A stretch of 64,000 nucleotides of DNA. Source: Streptomyces sp. NBRC 110028. GTDB lineage: Bacteria; Actinomycetota; Actinomycetes; Streptomycetales; Streptomycetaceae. A program made the translations under genes and the position numbers. Of the stretch, positions 8,818 to 17,461 are shown in pieces. The notes beneath the pieces were generated by a model. That model ran no database searches. It saw nothing but the letters and a program-made list of their open reading frames with translations, and was not told the origin of the DNA. The stretch is from the NCBI RefSeq assembly GCF_001417735.1, contig NZ_BBUZ01000036.1:124001-188000 (forward strand). Direction: 5' to 3'. Positions within the stretch are counted from its first letter, which is position 1; each line of letters starts with the position of its first letter.

Positions 8818-8930
8818 GCAGGGTAGAGGTGATCGCCTCAGGCAACAAGAGACGGCCGGCCCCGTTTCCGCCCGGCCGTCCGGGGCAAACGCCGCACCAG
8901 CGGCCGGGTACGGACATCAGGAGGAAAACG

Positions 8931-9764
8931 GTGAACGCGTCGTCGATCGCACATGGACTGGGCCCGGCATCCCGCGCCCGCGCCCCGCACCGGGCCATCG
9001 AGGCCGCGGCTCGCGGCGGCCTCACCGCCCGCGGCGTCCTCTACCTGCTCGTCGGCATCCTCGCCCTGCGCATCGCCTTCGGCGACGGCGGCAAACAGGC
9101 CGACCGGAGCGGTGCCCTCCAGGTGCTCGCCCACCAGCCGTTCGGCCGGGCCCTGGTCTGGGCCGTCGGCCTCGGACTGGTCTGCATGGCCCTGTGGCGG
9201 CTGTCCGAGGCGGTCTTCGGAGCCGCCGGACCGGACGGCCGCAAGGCGGCCAAACGGCTCGCCGGCGCGGCCCGCGCCGTCTTCTACGCCTTCGCCGCCT
9301 ACTCCGTCCTCGCCTTCGCGGCCGGGGAACAGGGCAGCGGCTCCAGCGACCGCCAGTCCCAGGACGTCACGGCCCGCGCCCTCACCCTGCCCGAGGGACG
9401 GTGGCTGGTCGGCATCGGCGGCGCGGTGGTCGCCGCCGCCGGGGTCTGGATCGCCGTACGGGCCCTGAGGCGCACCTTCCGCAAGCACCTCGCGCTCTCC
9501 GCGATACCCCGCCGGGCCGAGCGCGCCGTCGAGGCGCTCGGCGTATGCGGCGGCGTGGCGCGCGGCGCCGTCTTCGCGGCGGCGGGCGGCTTCGCCGTCT
9601 CGGCCGCCGTACGGTACGACCCGGACCGGGCCAAGGGCGTCGACGACACCCTCCGCACCTTCGCCGCGACCTCCGCCGGCCCCTGGCTGCTGGTCGCCGT
9701 AGCGGCGGGGCTGGCGCTGTTCGGCGTCTTCTCCTTCGCCATGGCCCGCTGGCGCCGGGTCTGA
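8931..9764 (+). CDS. DUF1206 multi-pass membrane protein
   Basis: The 277-residue protein has six hydrophobic helices in three pairs, each pair opening with an AARGGLTARGVLYLLVG-like or ARAVFYAFAAYS-like segment, which is the internal threefold repeat of DUF1206. The function is unknown. GTG 8931 is chosen because CAGGAGGAAAACG precedes it at good spacing; longer readings would include the shared upstream region. It is divergent from the amidohydrolase and shares its 150-base intergenic region with the palindromic operator. Confidence 0.85.
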   Translation: MNASSIAHGLGPASRARAPHRAIEAAARGGLTARGVLYLLVGILALRIAFGDGGKQADRSGALQVLAHQPFGRALVWAVGLGLVCMALWRLSEAVFGAAGPDGRKAAKRLAGAARAVFYAFAAYSVLAFAAGEQGSGSSDRQSQDVTARALTLPEGRWLVGIGGAVVAAAGVWIAVRALRRTFRKHLALSAIPRRAERAVEALGVCGGVARGAVFAAAGGFAVSAAVRYDPDRAKGVDDTLRTFAATSAGPWLLVAVAAGLALFGVFSFAMARWRRV

Positions 9765-9801
9765 CGGCGCGGAGGCCTTCCCCTCCCCGCCCTGGACCCC
9801 G

Positions 9802-9824
9802 CTTCTCAAACGCCGGAGGGGCTG
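9802..9824. repeat. Short intergenic sequence resembling a dispersed Streptomyces repeat
   Basis: The stretch CTTCTCAAACGCCGGAGGGG and its continuation resemble a short element that recurs in many Streptomyces intergenic regions. I recognise it from general knowledge only; there is no second copy in this window. Confidence 0.35.
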
Positions 9825-9828
9825 GGGG

Positions 9829-9848
9829 CCGGGGCATCCCCGCCCCGG
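9829..9848. terminator. Hairpin between convergent genes
   Basis: CCGGGGC (9829-9835) pairs with GCCCCGG (9842-9848) around ATCCCC. It lies between the convergent DUF1206 and NAD(P)-binding genes and could end transcription from either side. Confidence 0.45.
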
Positions 9849-9903
9849 ACCCCGCTGCTCACGTCTCCGGTACGCGGCCGCCGACGGGCCCGCCCCGCCC
9901 CCG

Positions 9904-10569
9904 TCAGCCGCCGTCGGCGATCGCGCGCACCGCGGCCGTCACCGGTGTGGTGCCGCCCAGGAGCTCCAGGGTGCGGCCCGCCGTGCGGGGTTCGTCGAGG
10001 AGGGCGGCCAGGACGGCGGCCACGTCGTCGCGGGTCACCTCGTCCCGGCCGGTGTGCTCGGCCAGGGTCACCAGGCCCGTACCGGGGGCGTCGGTGAGGC
10101 GGCCGGGGCGGAGCACGGTCCAGTCGAGGGCGGATCGGGCCCGGATGTCGTCGTCCGCGGCGCCCTTCGCGCGCAGGTAGGCGGCGAAGACCGGGTCCGT
10201 GCCGGGCGCGGGCTCGCGGTCGGCGCCCATCGCGGAGACGGTGACGAACCGCCGTACGCCCGCCCGCTCGGCGGCATCCGCGAAGAGCACGGAGGCGGCG
10301 CGGTCGACGGTCTCCTTGCGGGCGGCCCCGCTGCCGGGGCCCGCACCGGCGGCGAAGACCGCGGCGTCGGCGCCCTCCAGGTGCTTGGCCACATCGTCCA
10401 CGGAGGCCGATTCGAGATCGCAGACGACCGGTTCGGCGCCGGCCGCCAGCAGGTCGCCCGCCTGCTCCGGCTTGCGGATGATGCCCGCCACTTCGTCTCC
10501 GCGCGCGGAGAGCAGCCGCTCCAGCCGCAGCGCGATCTGTCCATGTCCACCAGCGATGACAATGCGCAT
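9904..10569 (-). CDS. Atypical short-chain NAD(P)-binding protein
   Basis: The 221-residue protein opens with a Rossmann strand and glycine-rich loop (MRIVIAGGHGQIALRLERLL), followed by AVFAAGAGPGSGAARKETVDR, RRFVTVSAMGA and WTVLRPGRLTD. This is the pattern of the NAD(P)H-binding, NmrA-like atypical SDR family. The canonical YxxxK catalytic pair is not obvious, so it may sense or bind the cofactor rather than reduce a defined substrate. The start is fixed by the Rossmann motif. Confidence 0.85.
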   Translation of the reverse strand: MRIVIAGGHGQIALRLERLLSARGDEVAGIIRKPEQAGDLLAAGAEPVVCDLESASVDDVAKHLEGADAAVFAAGAGPGSGAARKETVDRAASVLFADAAERAGVRRFVTVSAMGADREPAPGTDPVFAAYLRAKGAADDDIRARSALDWTVLRPGRLTDAPGTGLVTLAEHTGRDEVTRDDVAAVLAALLDEPRTAGRTLELLGGTTPVTAAVRAIADGG

Positions 10570-10593
10570 GATCCCGACCGTACGCCGGTCGGG

Positions 10594-11916
10594 CTACGAC
10601 TGCCCGTCGCCGTCCGCGGGCGGCGACGGCGGCGGCGCGGGCCGGGACGCGGGCCGGGACTGGCGGGGGAGGTCGAGGGCGACCGCGGCGGCGGAGTCGC
10701 AGTACTCCCGTACGGCGCTGGTACGGGCGACCACCCGGCCGTCGTGGACCACGACCCGGCTGTACGCGAGCGACAGCACACCCGCGAGCCCGTCGCCCCG
10801 CACGGCCAGCAGCTCGGCGGGGAACCCGGCCTCCACCCGCACCTCGGGGAGCCCCAGCGCGGCCCGGGCCCGGGCGCATACCGTGTCGTAGGCCTCCGCG
10901 GGGCCCAGCTCGCCCCGCGAGGCCAGCAGATAGGCGGCCTCCAGCGGATCGCCACGGCCCACGGGGTTGACGGTGTCGCGCAGGGCGCCGCTCCCGGCGG
11001 CGACCCGGACGCCCGCGGCCCGCAGCAGCCGCACCGGCGCACACCCGGCCACGCGCGCCCCCTGCTCGCCCCGGTCCTCCCGCCCGACGCAGTCGCCCTG
11101 GGGCAGGCAGACCACGGTGACGCCCGCCGCCGCGAGCCGGTCGGCGGCCCGCGCCACGACGTCACGGGGCAGCCGGGCCAGCCCGCCGCAGGGGCCGATG
11201 GTGACGCCGGGCCGCAGGCCCCCGGCCATCGCGGCGAGCCGGGCGAGCCGGGCCGGGTCGTCACCGTCCGTGTGGAGGTCGACGGCGCAGCCGGTGCGGG
11301 CGGCGAGGTCGAGGACGGCCTCGGCGTGGCCGGTCGGGTCGGGGTCGAGGTCGGGGCAGCCGCCGATGGCGCAGGCGCCCATCCGTACGGCGTCCCGCAG
11401 CATCGCGAGTCCGTCCGCCCCGGCGGCCCCGGTCAGCACCCGCGGTACGGCGACCGCGCCGAGGTCGATGAGCCCGCGGAGGCTGCGCCGGGCCTCCAGG
11501 ACGGCCGCCAGCGAGCGCAGACCGTGCACCCCGCCGATCCGCACATGGGTGCGCACGGCGGTCGCCCCGTGGCCCAGGTGCAGCAGGGCGGCCTCGGTGG
11601 TGCGGCGCTGGACGTCCGCGGGGGCGTACGGGACGGGGCCCGCGATGTCGGCCGTCAGGGCGGTGTCGCAGTGGGCGTGCGGCTCGGCGGGGGCGGGGAG
11701 CAGCAGATAGCCGCCGAGGTCGAGCCGCGGCCCGGGGACCAGGCTGCCGACGGTGCCGACCGCCTCGATCCGCCCGCCGCCGAGCCGCACGTCCACCGTG
11801 CGGCCGTCGGCGAGCCGGGCGCCGCCGAGGACCAGCGCGGCGGCCCCGGGGGCCGTCCCGCCGTCGTTGCCGGAGGGCTGCTGCTGGTGGCTCTCGGGCG
11901 GCTGGCTCTCGGGCAT
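10594..11916 (-). CDS. Cytosine-deaminase-like amidohydrolase, probably inactive
   Basis: The 440-residue protein follows the cytosine deaminase fold, with HAH at 80-82 and HTDGDD at 215-220. Set against E. coli CodA as I remember it, the catalytic Glu of HxDE is replaced by Gly218, the second-site His by the GPC segment at 241-243, and the metal Asp of GxDD by Gly310 (AGSGALRD). HxH and the first later His remain, so a standard metal centre looks incomplete. The C-terminal beta-sandwich (AYSRVVVHDGRVVARTS) is present. It may bind a ligand rather than deaminate. ATG 11916 has GGAG upstream; earlier starts would add 37 atypical residues. It lies 24 bases upstream of the NAD(P)-binding gene and is probably cotranscribed. 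Confidence 0.75.
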   Translation of the reverse strand: MPESQPPESHQQQPSGNDGGTAPGAAALVLGGARLADGRTVDVRLGGGRIEAVGTVGSLVPGPRLDLGGYLLLPAPAEPHAHCDTALTADIAGPVPYAPADVQRRTTEAALLHLGHGATAVRTHVRIGGVHGLRSLAAVLEARRSLRGLIDLGAVAVPRVLTGAAGADGLAMLRDAVRMGACAIGGCPDLDPDPTGHAEAVLDLAARTGCAVDLHTDGDDPARLARLAAMAGGLRPGVTIGPCGGLARLPRDVVARAADRLAAAGVTVVCLPQGDCVGREDRGEQGARVAGCAPVRLLRAAGVRVAAGSGALRDTVNPVGRGDPLEAAYLLASRGELGPAEAYDTVCARARAALGLPEVRVEAGFPAELLAVRGDGLAGVLSLAYSRVVVHDGRVVARTSAVREYCDSAAAVALDLPRQSRPASRPAPPPSPPADGDGQS

Positions 11917-12050
11917 CGCACTCCAGATCACGCGGGGTGAGCCGAGCCTAGGACGCGGTGGGGGCGGCGCCGCGGAGGAGCCGAATAGTCGTACCGGTGT
12001 GGTGCGTGAGGAGCGTGTGTCACCCACGGTGGCCTCAGGCCGATACGGAT

Positions 12051-12079
12051 TTCACCTTCGGCGGCCGAGCGTGTAATGT
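12051..12079 (+). promoter_or_regulatory. Predicted promoter of the tRNA-Thr/tRNA-Met transcript
   Basis: TTCACC (12051-12056) and TAATGT (12074-12079) are spaced by 17 bases, a good vegetative sigma-factor promoter. The predicted start falls just before the mature tRNA-Thr 5' end at 12091. Confidence 0.6.
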
Positions 12080-12090
12080 CTTCATCGCTC

Positions 12091-12163
12091 GCCCCAATAG
12101 CTCAGTCGGCAGAGCGTCTCCATGGTAAGGAGAAGGTCTACGGTTCGATTCCGTATTGGGGCT
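12091..12163 (+). tRNA. tRNA-Thr (anticodon GGT)
   Basis: Acceptor GCCCCAA (12091-12097) pairs with TTGGGGC (12156-12162), with T163 of the block (12163) as discriminator. The anticodon loop ATGGTAA gives GGT. The T arm is CGGTTCGATTCCG. CCA is not encoded. Confidence 0.96.
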
Positions 12164-12219
12164 CTGATGTGTGAGGTATCCCGTTCGGCTCCGGCCGGGC
12201 GGGGCACGAATCGCATCGA

Positions 12220-12292
12220 AGCGGTGTAGCTCAGTCGGTAGAGCAAGCGGCTCATAATCGCTGTGTCACCGGTTCAAGTCCGGTCACCGCTA
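12220..12292 (+). tRNA. tRNA-Met, elongator type (anticodon CAT)
   Basis: Acceptor AGCGGTG (12220-12226) pairs with CACCGCT (12285-12291), with A12292 as discriminator. The anticodon loop CTCATAA gives CAT. The first base pair is A-U and the initiator-type mismatch is absent, so this is the elongator rather than the initiator tRNA. It lies 56 bases after tRNA-Thr and before rpmG, a conserved Streptomyces order. Confidence 0.92.
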
Positions 12293-12378
12293 CACACAGT
12301 AGCCGATTGTGGGGTCGGTCCTCCGGTCGGCTACTCTTTAATGCGTTCTGTCCCATCCGTTCGTCAAGGAGCACTCAC

Positions 12379-12543
12379 GTGGCTGCCACCGACGTCCGCC
12401 CGAAGATCACGCTGGCCTGCGTGGAGTGCAAGGAGCGGAACTACATCACCAAGAAGAACCGGCGTAATGACCCGGATCGTCTGGAGATCAAGAAGCATTG
12501 CCCGCGTTGCAACGCGCACACCGCGCACCGCGAGACGCGATAG
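12379..12543 (+). CDS. rpmG: 50S ribosomal protein L33, zinc-binding form
   Basis: This 54-residue protein (VAATDVRPKITLACVECKER...) is a large-subunit protein near the E site. The pairs CVEC and CPRC supply the four cysteines of a zinc ribbon, so this is the zinc-containing paralogue rather than the zinc-free form that many streptomycetes keep under Zur control. The GTG start at 12379 has AAGGAG at 12366-12371. It is followed by a strong terminator. Confidence 0.97.
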   Translation: MAATDVRPKITLACVECKERNYITKKNRRNDPDRLEIKKHCPRCNAHTAHRETR

Positions 12544-12559
12544 CAATAAACTCTCATTC

Positions 12560-12589
12560 GAGGCCGCCCCCACTAGCGGGGGTGGCCTC
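12560..12589 (+). terminator. Terminator after rpmG
   Basis: A 12-bp stem (arms 12560-12571 and 12578-12589, one G-U pair) with the loop ACTAGC is followed by GTTTCGTT. Confidence 0.8.
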
Positions 12590-12626
12590 GTTTCGTTAGT
12601 CGTCAACAGCAGGAGGTGCCGAGGCG

Positions 12627-13091
12627 ATGGCGCTTGATCCGTCTTTCGTCGGGCGGACCTATCCGCCCACCGACCCGTATGAGGTCGGCAGGGAGAAGAT
12701 CCGCGAATTCGCCGAGTCGATCGGCGAGACCAACCCGGTCTACACCGATCCCGAGGCGGCCAAGGCGCTCGGCCACTCCGATGTGATCGCCCCGCCCACG
12801 TTCGTCTTCGCGATCACCTTCAAGGCCGCGCGGCACCTGGTCGTCGGCGACCCGCAGCTGGGCCTGGACTTCAACCGGGTGGTGCACGGCGACCAGAAGT
12901 TCACGTACACCCGGCCCATCGTGGCGGCCGACCGCCTCACCGTCACCACCAGGATCGACGACATCAAGTCGCTCGCGGGCAACGATGTGATCCTCATCAG
13001 CGGTGAGGTGCGCGACGCCGCGGGTGAGCACGTGGTGACGGCGATGACGAAACTGGTGGCGCGCGCCGCCGAAGGGGAGGACCGCAGATGA
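12627..13091 (+). CDS. MaoC/FAS1-like dehydratase, HadA-type subunit
   Basis: The 154-residue protein has the N-terminal dehydratase fold: YEVGREKIREFAESIGETNPVYTDPEAAKALGHSDVIAPPTF, then the hot-dog helix region and a C-terminal VRDAAGEHVVTAMTKLVAR. It resembles the non-catalytic partner (HadA/HadC) of the mycobacterial 3-hydroxyacyl-ACP dehydratase. The catalytic Asp-His pair sits in the next gene. AGGAGG precedes the ATG at 12627. It overlaps the next gene by four bases (ATGA), as expected for two subunits of one enzyme. Confidence 0.88.
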   Translation: MALDPSFVGRTYPPTDPYEVGREKIREFAESIGETNPVYTDPEAAKALGHSDVIAPPTFVFAITFKAARHLVVGDPQLGLDFNRVVHGDQKFTYTRPIVAADRLTVTTRIDDIKSLAGNDVILISGEVRDAAGEHVVTAMTKLVARAAEGEDRR

Positions 13092-13522
13092 CCGCCAAGG
13101 TCTCGTACGACGCCGTCGAGGTCGGCACCGAACTGCCCGGGCGGACCTTCCCGGTGAACCGCGCCGACCTGATCCGGTACGCCGGCGCGTCGGGCGACTT
13201 CAACCCGATCCACTGGAACGAGAAGTTCGCCAAGGAGGTCGGCCTCCCCGACGTCATCGCGCACGGCATGTTCACCATGGCCGAGGCGATCCGCGTGGTG
13301 ACCGACTGGATCGGCGACCCCGGGGCCATCGCCGACTACGGCGTGCGCTTCACCAAGCCGGTCGTCGTCCCGAACGACGACAAGGGCGCGATCATCGAGG
13401 TCGCCGCCAAGGTCGCCGCCAAGCTGGACGACGAGGCCCGTACGGTCCGGGTGGACCTCACGGCGACCAGCGAGGGCCAGAAGGTGCTGGGCATGGCCCG
13501 CGCCGTCGTCCGCCTCGCCTGA
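13088..13522 (+). CDS. MaoC-like dehydratase, HadB-type catalytic subunit
   Basis: The 144-residue protein contains the hydratase-2 motif YAGASGDFNPIHWNE followed by LPDVIAHGMFTMA, which supplies the catalytic Asp and His. It would dehydrate a (3R)-hydroxyacyl thioester together with the preceding subunit. Streptomycetes lack mycolic acids, so a role in general fatty acid or another acyl pathway is more likely. The start overlaps the previous stop, which gives translational coupling. Confidence 0.9.
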   Translation: MTAKVSYDAVEVGTELPGRTFPVNRADLIRYAGASGDFNPIHWNEKFAKEVGLPDVIAHGMFTMAEAIRVVTDWIGDPGAIADYGVRFTKPVVVPNDDKGAIIEVAAKVAAKLDDEARTVRVDLTATSEGQKVLGMARAVVRLA

Positions 13523-13583
13523 CGCACGAGGACTCCGCCCGCCCCCGGCATCGCGCCGGGGGCGCCCCCGTACTCTTGAGCGC

Positions 13584-14639
13584 GTGCAGGAACTCCATGA
13601 CGCCCCCCTCGCCCCCCTCACCACCTTCCGCCTCGGCGGCCCGGCCACCCGGCTGATCACGGCCACCACCGACGACGAGGTGATCGCCGCGGTCCGCGAG
13701 GCCGACGCCACCGGCACCCCGCTGCTGCTGATCGGCGGCGGCAGCAACCTGGTCATCGCCGACAAGGGCTTCGAGGGCATCGCCCTGCACATCGCGACCA
13801 GCGGCTTCACCCTGGACGGCACCCGGCTGGAGCTGGCCGCCGGCGAGAACTGGTCCGACGCCGTGGCCCGTACGGTCGAGGCGGGTCTCGCCGGTGTCGA
13901 GTGCCTGGCCGGAATCCCCGGCTCCGCCGGCGCGACCCCGATACAGAACGTCGGGGCGTACGGCCAGGAGGTCTCCGCCACCCTCAGCGAGGTCGTCGCC
14001 TACGACCGCCGCGCCGACGCCGTGGTGACGATCCCCGCCGCCGACTGCGCCTTCTCCTACCGCCACAGCCGCTTCAAGGCGGAGCCGGACCGCCACGTCG
14101 TCCTGCGGGTCCGCTTCGAACTGGAGGACGCGGACGGGCTGTCCGCGCCCATCAAGTACGCCGAGACCGCCCGGGTGCTCGGCGTCGAGGTGGGCGACCG
14201 GGTGCCCGCCGACACCGCCCGCCGGACCGTGCTGTCCCTGCGCGCGGGCAAGGGCATGGTGCTCGACCCCGACGACCACGACACCTGGTCCGCCGGGTCC
14301 TTCTTCACCAACCCGGTGCTGACCGAGAGCGCGTACGAAGCCTTCCTGGCCCGCGTCGCCGACCGCCTCGGCGCGGACACCGCCCCGCCCGCCTTCCCGG
14401 CGGGGGAGGGGCGGATCAAGACCTCCGCCGCCTGGCTGATCGACAAGGCGGGCTTCACCAAGGGCTACGGCAGCGGCCCGGCCCGCATCTCCACCAAGCA
14501 CACCCTCGCGCTCACCAACCGCGGCGAGGCCACCACCGAGGACCTGCTGGCGCTGGCCCGCGAGGTGGTGGCCGGGGTCGAGGAGGCGTTCGGCGTCACG
14601 CTGGTCAACGAGCCGGTGACGGTGGGCGTGAGCCTGTAG
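13584..14639 (+). CDS. murB: UDP-N-acetylmuramate dehydrogenase (UDP-N-acetylenolpyruvoylglucosamine reductase)
   Basis: MurB is a cytosolic flavoprotein that reduces UDP-GlcNAc-enolpyruvate to UDP-MurNAc in peptidoglycan synthesis. The 351 residues contain the FAD-binding segments GGGSNLV and GIPGSAGATPIQNVGAYGQE, the catalytic region SAGSFFTNPV, ISTKHTLALTNRG and the terminal NEPV. The start is a GTG at 13584. The gene stands 61 bases after the dehydratase pair and is convergent with the deaminase gene. Confidence 0.96.
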   Translation: MQELHDAPLAPLTTFRLGGPATRLITATTDDEVIAAVREADATGTPLLLIGGGSNLVIADKGFEGIALHIATSGFTLDGTRLELAAGENWSDAVARTVEAGLAGVECLAGIPGSAGATPIQNVGAYGQEVSATLSEVVAYDRRADAVVTIPAADCAFSYRHSRFKAEPDRHVVLRVRFELEDADGLSAPIKYAETARVLGVEVGDRVPADTARRTVLSLRAGKGMVLDPDDHDTWSAGSFFTNPVLTESAYEAFLARVADRLGADTAPPAFPAGEGRIKTSAAWLIDKAGFTKGYGSGPARISTKHTLALTNRGEATTEDLLALAREVVAGVEEAFGVTLVNEPVTVGVSL

Positions 14640-14664
14640 CCCACCTCCGAAATTTCGGAACTGG

Positions 14665-15675
14665 CTACGCCAGCCAGTCGTCGATCCCCGCCAGCAGCCG
14701 CCGCCGTACGTCCTCCGGCGCCGCCGACCCCCGTACCGACTGCCGTGCCAGCTCGGCCAGTTCCTCGTCGGTGAAGCCGTGGTGCTCGCGCGCCAGCTGG
14801 TACTGGGCGGCCAGCCGGGACCCGAACAGCAGCGGGTCGTCGGCGCCCAGCGCCATCGGCACCCCGGCCTCGTACAGGGTGCGCAGCGGTACGTCCTCGG
14901 GCTTCTCGTAGACCCCGAGCGCGACGTTGGAGGACGGGCACACCTCGCAGGTCACCCCGCGGTCGGCCAGCCGGGCGAGCAGCCGCGGGTCCTCGGCCGC
15001 GCGCACCCCGTGCCCCACCCGGGCGGCCACGAGGTCGTCCAGGCAGTCGCGGACGCTGCCGGGCCCGGACAACTCGCCGCCGTGCGGGGCGGCGAGCAGT
15101 CCGCCGTCCCGAGCGATGGCGAAGGCGCGGTCGAAGTCGCGGGCGAAACCGCGCCGCTCGTCGTTGGAGAGCCCGAAGCCGACCACCCCGCGGTCCGCGA
15201 AGCGCACCGCGAGCCGGGCCAGGGTGCGCGCCTCCAGGGGGTGCTTCATCCGGTTCGCGGCGACCAGGACCCGTATGCCGAGCCCGGTGTCCCGGGAGGC
15301 CGCGTCGACGGCGTCCAGGATGATCTCCAGCGCCGGGATCAGCCCGCCCAGGCGCGGGGCGTACGAGGTGGGGTCGACCTGGATCTCCAGCCACCCGGAG
15401 CCGTCCGCGACGTCCTCCTCGGCGGTCTCGCGCACCAGCCGCCGGATGTCGTCGGGCTCCCGCAGACAGGACCGCGCGATGTCGTACAGCCGCTGGAAGC
15501 GGAACCAGCCGCGCTCGTCGGTGGCCCGCAGTCTCGGTGGCTCACCGCCGCTCAGCGCCTCGGGCAGATGGACGCCGTACTTGTCGGCGAGTTCGAGGAG
15601 CGTGCCGGGGCGCATGGAGCCGGTGAAGTGGAGATGCAGATGCGCCTTGGGGAGCAGATGTACATCGCGTGCCAT
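14665..15675 (-). CDS. Adenosine-deaminase family protein
   Basis: The 336-residue protein has HLHLHFTGS (metal ligands at about 14-16), APHGGE with the catalytic Glu, GHGVRA, CPSSNV and GADDPLLFG with the metal Asp. All key residues of the adenosine/AMP deaminase superfamily are present. It most likely deaminates adenosine or a related purine nucleoside. Streptomyces also use this family for aminodeoxyfutalosine in menaquinone synthesis, which sequence alone does not exclude. ATG 15675 matches the family start, although no good ribosome binding site precedes it. It lies downstream of the aminotransferase gene, behind a hairpin. Confidence 0.85.
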   Translation of the reverse strand: MARDVHLLPKAHLHLHFTGSMRPGTLLELADKYGVHLPEALSGGEPPRLRATDERGWFRFQRLYDIARSCLREPDDIRRLVRETAEEDVADGSGWLEIQVDPTSYAPRLGGLIPALEIILDAVDAASRDTGLGIRVLVAANRMKHPLEARTLARLAVRFADRGVVGFGLSNDERRGFARDFDRAFAIARDGGLLAAPHGGELSGPGSVRDCLDDLVAARVGHGVRAAEDPRLLARLADRGVTCEVCPSSNVALGVYEKPEDVPLRTLYEAGVPMALGADDPLLFGSRLAAQYQLAREHHGFTDEELAELARQSVRGSAAPEDVRRRLLAGIDDWLA

Positions 15676-15764
15676 CTGCAGATTTTGCCGCACGTCCGGA
15701 CCCGCCGGTACCGCTTTCACCGAACGTGGGCTTGCCCGCACAGGAATACGGGTCAAGGACGACA

Positions 15765-15794
15765 GCGGGCGCCCGGCCGTGGCCGGACGCCCGC
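15765..15794 (-). terminator. Hairpin downstream of the aminotransferase gene
   Basis: The stem GCGGGCG-x-CCGG / CCGG-x-CGCCCGC (15765-15794, one C/A mismatch) lies 19 bases past the stop codon on the minus strand. It should reduce readthrough into the deaminase gene. Confidence 0.7.
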
Positions 15795-15812
15795 TCTCAA
15801 GGGGAAAACCGC

Positions 15813-17051
15813 TCAGGCGCGGGCCTCCGCCAGCAGCTTCTGGATCCGCGAGACGCCCTCGACCAGGTCCTCGTCGCCCAGCGCGTAGGACAGCCGCAGA
15901 TAGCCCGGTGTGCCGAACGCCTCACCCGGCACCACGGCGACCTCGGCCTCCTCAAGGATCAGCGCGGCCAGTTCGACGGTGGTCCGCGGCCGCTTGCCGC
16001 GGATCTCCTTGCCCAGCAGCCCCTTCGCCGACGGGTAGGCGTAGAACGCGCCCTCCGGCTCCGGGCACTCGATGCCGTCGATCTCGTTGAGCATGCGCAC
16101 GATGGTGCGGCGCCGGCGGTCGAACGCCTCGCGCATCGTCGCGACGGCGTCGAGGTCGCCGGAGACGGCGGCCAGGGCGGCGGCCTGCGCGACATTGCTC
16201 ACATTGGAGGTGGCGTGCGACTGCAGGTTGGTCGCGGCCTTCACCACGTCCTTGGGGCCGATGATCCAGCCGACCCGCCAGCCGGTCATCGCGTACGTCT
16301 TGGCGACACCGTTGACCACGACGCACTTGTCGCGCAGCTCGGGCACCACCACCGGCAGCGAGTGGAACGTCGCGTCGCCGTAGACCAGGTGCTCGTAGAT
16401 CTCGTCGGTGAGCACCCACAGCCCGTGCTCGGCGGCCCAGCGGCCGATCTCCTCGATCTGCTCGCGGCTGTAGACCGCGCCGGTCGGGTTGGACGGCGAG
16501 ACGAAGACCAGCACCTTGGTGCGCTCGGTGCGGGCGGCCTCCAGCTGCTCGACGGAGACCCGGTAGCCGGTCGTCTCGTCCGCGACCACGTCCACCGGGA
16601 CACCGCCGGCCAGCCGGATCGACTCCGGGTAGGTGGTCCAGTACGGCGCGGGGACGATGACCTCGTCGCCCGGGTCGACGATCGCGGCGAACGCCTCGTA
16701 GATCGCCTGCTTGCCGCCGTTGGTCACCAGGATCTGGGCCGCCTCGACCTCGTAACCGCTGTCGCGCAGGGTCTTGGCGGCGATGGCGGCCTTCAGCTCG
16801 GGGAGCCCGCCGGCCGGGGTGTAGCGGTGGAACCTGGGATCACGGCAAGCCGCCACCGCCGCCTCGACGACGTAGTCGGGCGTCGGGAAGTCCGGCTCAC
16901 CGGCGCCGAAGCCGATCACCGGTCGGCCGGCGGCCTTGAGGGCCTTGGCCTTGGCGTCGACGGCGAGGGTCGCGGACTCGGAGATGGAACCGATCCGGGC
17001 CGACACCCGCCGGTCGGTCGGGGACTGTGCAGGGGGAGTAGCAGCGGTCAT
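15813..17051 (-). CDS. aspC: Pyridoxal-phosphate aminotransferase, aspartate type
   Basis: This 412-residue class I aminotransferase has the markers GEPDFPTP, RYTPAGG, VTNGGKQAIYEA, PSNPTG, TDEIYEHLVYG, the PLP lysine K251 in NGVAKTYAMTGWRVGW, and a C-terminal GYLRLSYA with the substrate-carboxylate arginine. It most likely interconverts aspartate and oxaloacetate; a wider substrate range is possible within subgroup I-gamma. The gene next to tRNA-Trp and secE is conserved in Streptomyces. It is divergent from tRNA-Trp across 228 bases, in which I see no clear promoter. Confidence 0.9.
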   Translation of the reverse strand: MTAATPPAQSPTDRRVSARIGSISESATLAVDAKAKALKAAGRPVIGFGAGEPDFPTPDYVVEAAVAACRDPRFHRYTPAGGLPELKAAIAAKTLRDSGYEVEAAQILVTNGGKQAIYEAFAAIVDPGDEVIVPAPYWTTYPESIRLAGGVPVDVVADETTGYRVSVEQLEAARTERTKVLVFVSPSNPTGAVYSREQIEEIGRWAAEHGLWVLTDEIYEHLVYGDATFHSLPVVVPELRDKCVVVNGVAKTYAMTGWRVGWIIGPKDVVKAATNLQSHATSNVSNVAQAAALAAVSGDLDAVATMREAFDRRRRTIVRMLNEIDGIECPEPEGAFYAYPSAKGLLGKEIRGKRPRTTVELAALILEEAEVAVVPGEAFGTPGYLRLSYALGDEDLVEGVSRIQKLLAEARA

Positions 17052-17279
17052 GGATGCATCGTCGCAGACCGGGGAAAAGGGCGGTACACAGGTTTAACGA
17101 GACTCACACCAGACTCCTGCCGGGACTCCGCGGAGACTCCGTGGAGGGCACGGGCGCTTCTCGTTCGACGCCCGGCCGTCAAGCACGTACACTCAACCGT
17201 CGTTGGCCGCTCAACAGACGTATCCGCCCCGCACACTCCGTGCAGCGGGATGGATGCGGTAGGTTGGGGGTTGCCGCAA

Positions 17280-17352
17280 AGGGTCGTAGCTCAATTGGTA
17301 GAGCACTGGTCTCCAAAACCAGCGGTTGGGGGTTCAAGTCCCTCCGGCCCTG
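17280..17352 (+). tRNA. tRNA-Trp (anticodon CCA)
   Basis: Acceptor AGGGTCG (17280-17286) pairs with CGGCCCT (17345-17351) including one U-G pair; G17352 is the discriminator. The anticodon loop CTCCAAA gives CCA. It directly precedes secE, the usual actinobacterial arrangement. Confidence 0.96.
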
Positions 17353-17461
17353 CTACACGCACTTGATGGTCAGGGTGCGTGCATGCGTACGCAAGGACAA
17401 GCACCGCTGTGCGGCCGGGCCGGACGCGGCACGGCCACGACCCGGATTCAGGTGAGGACGA

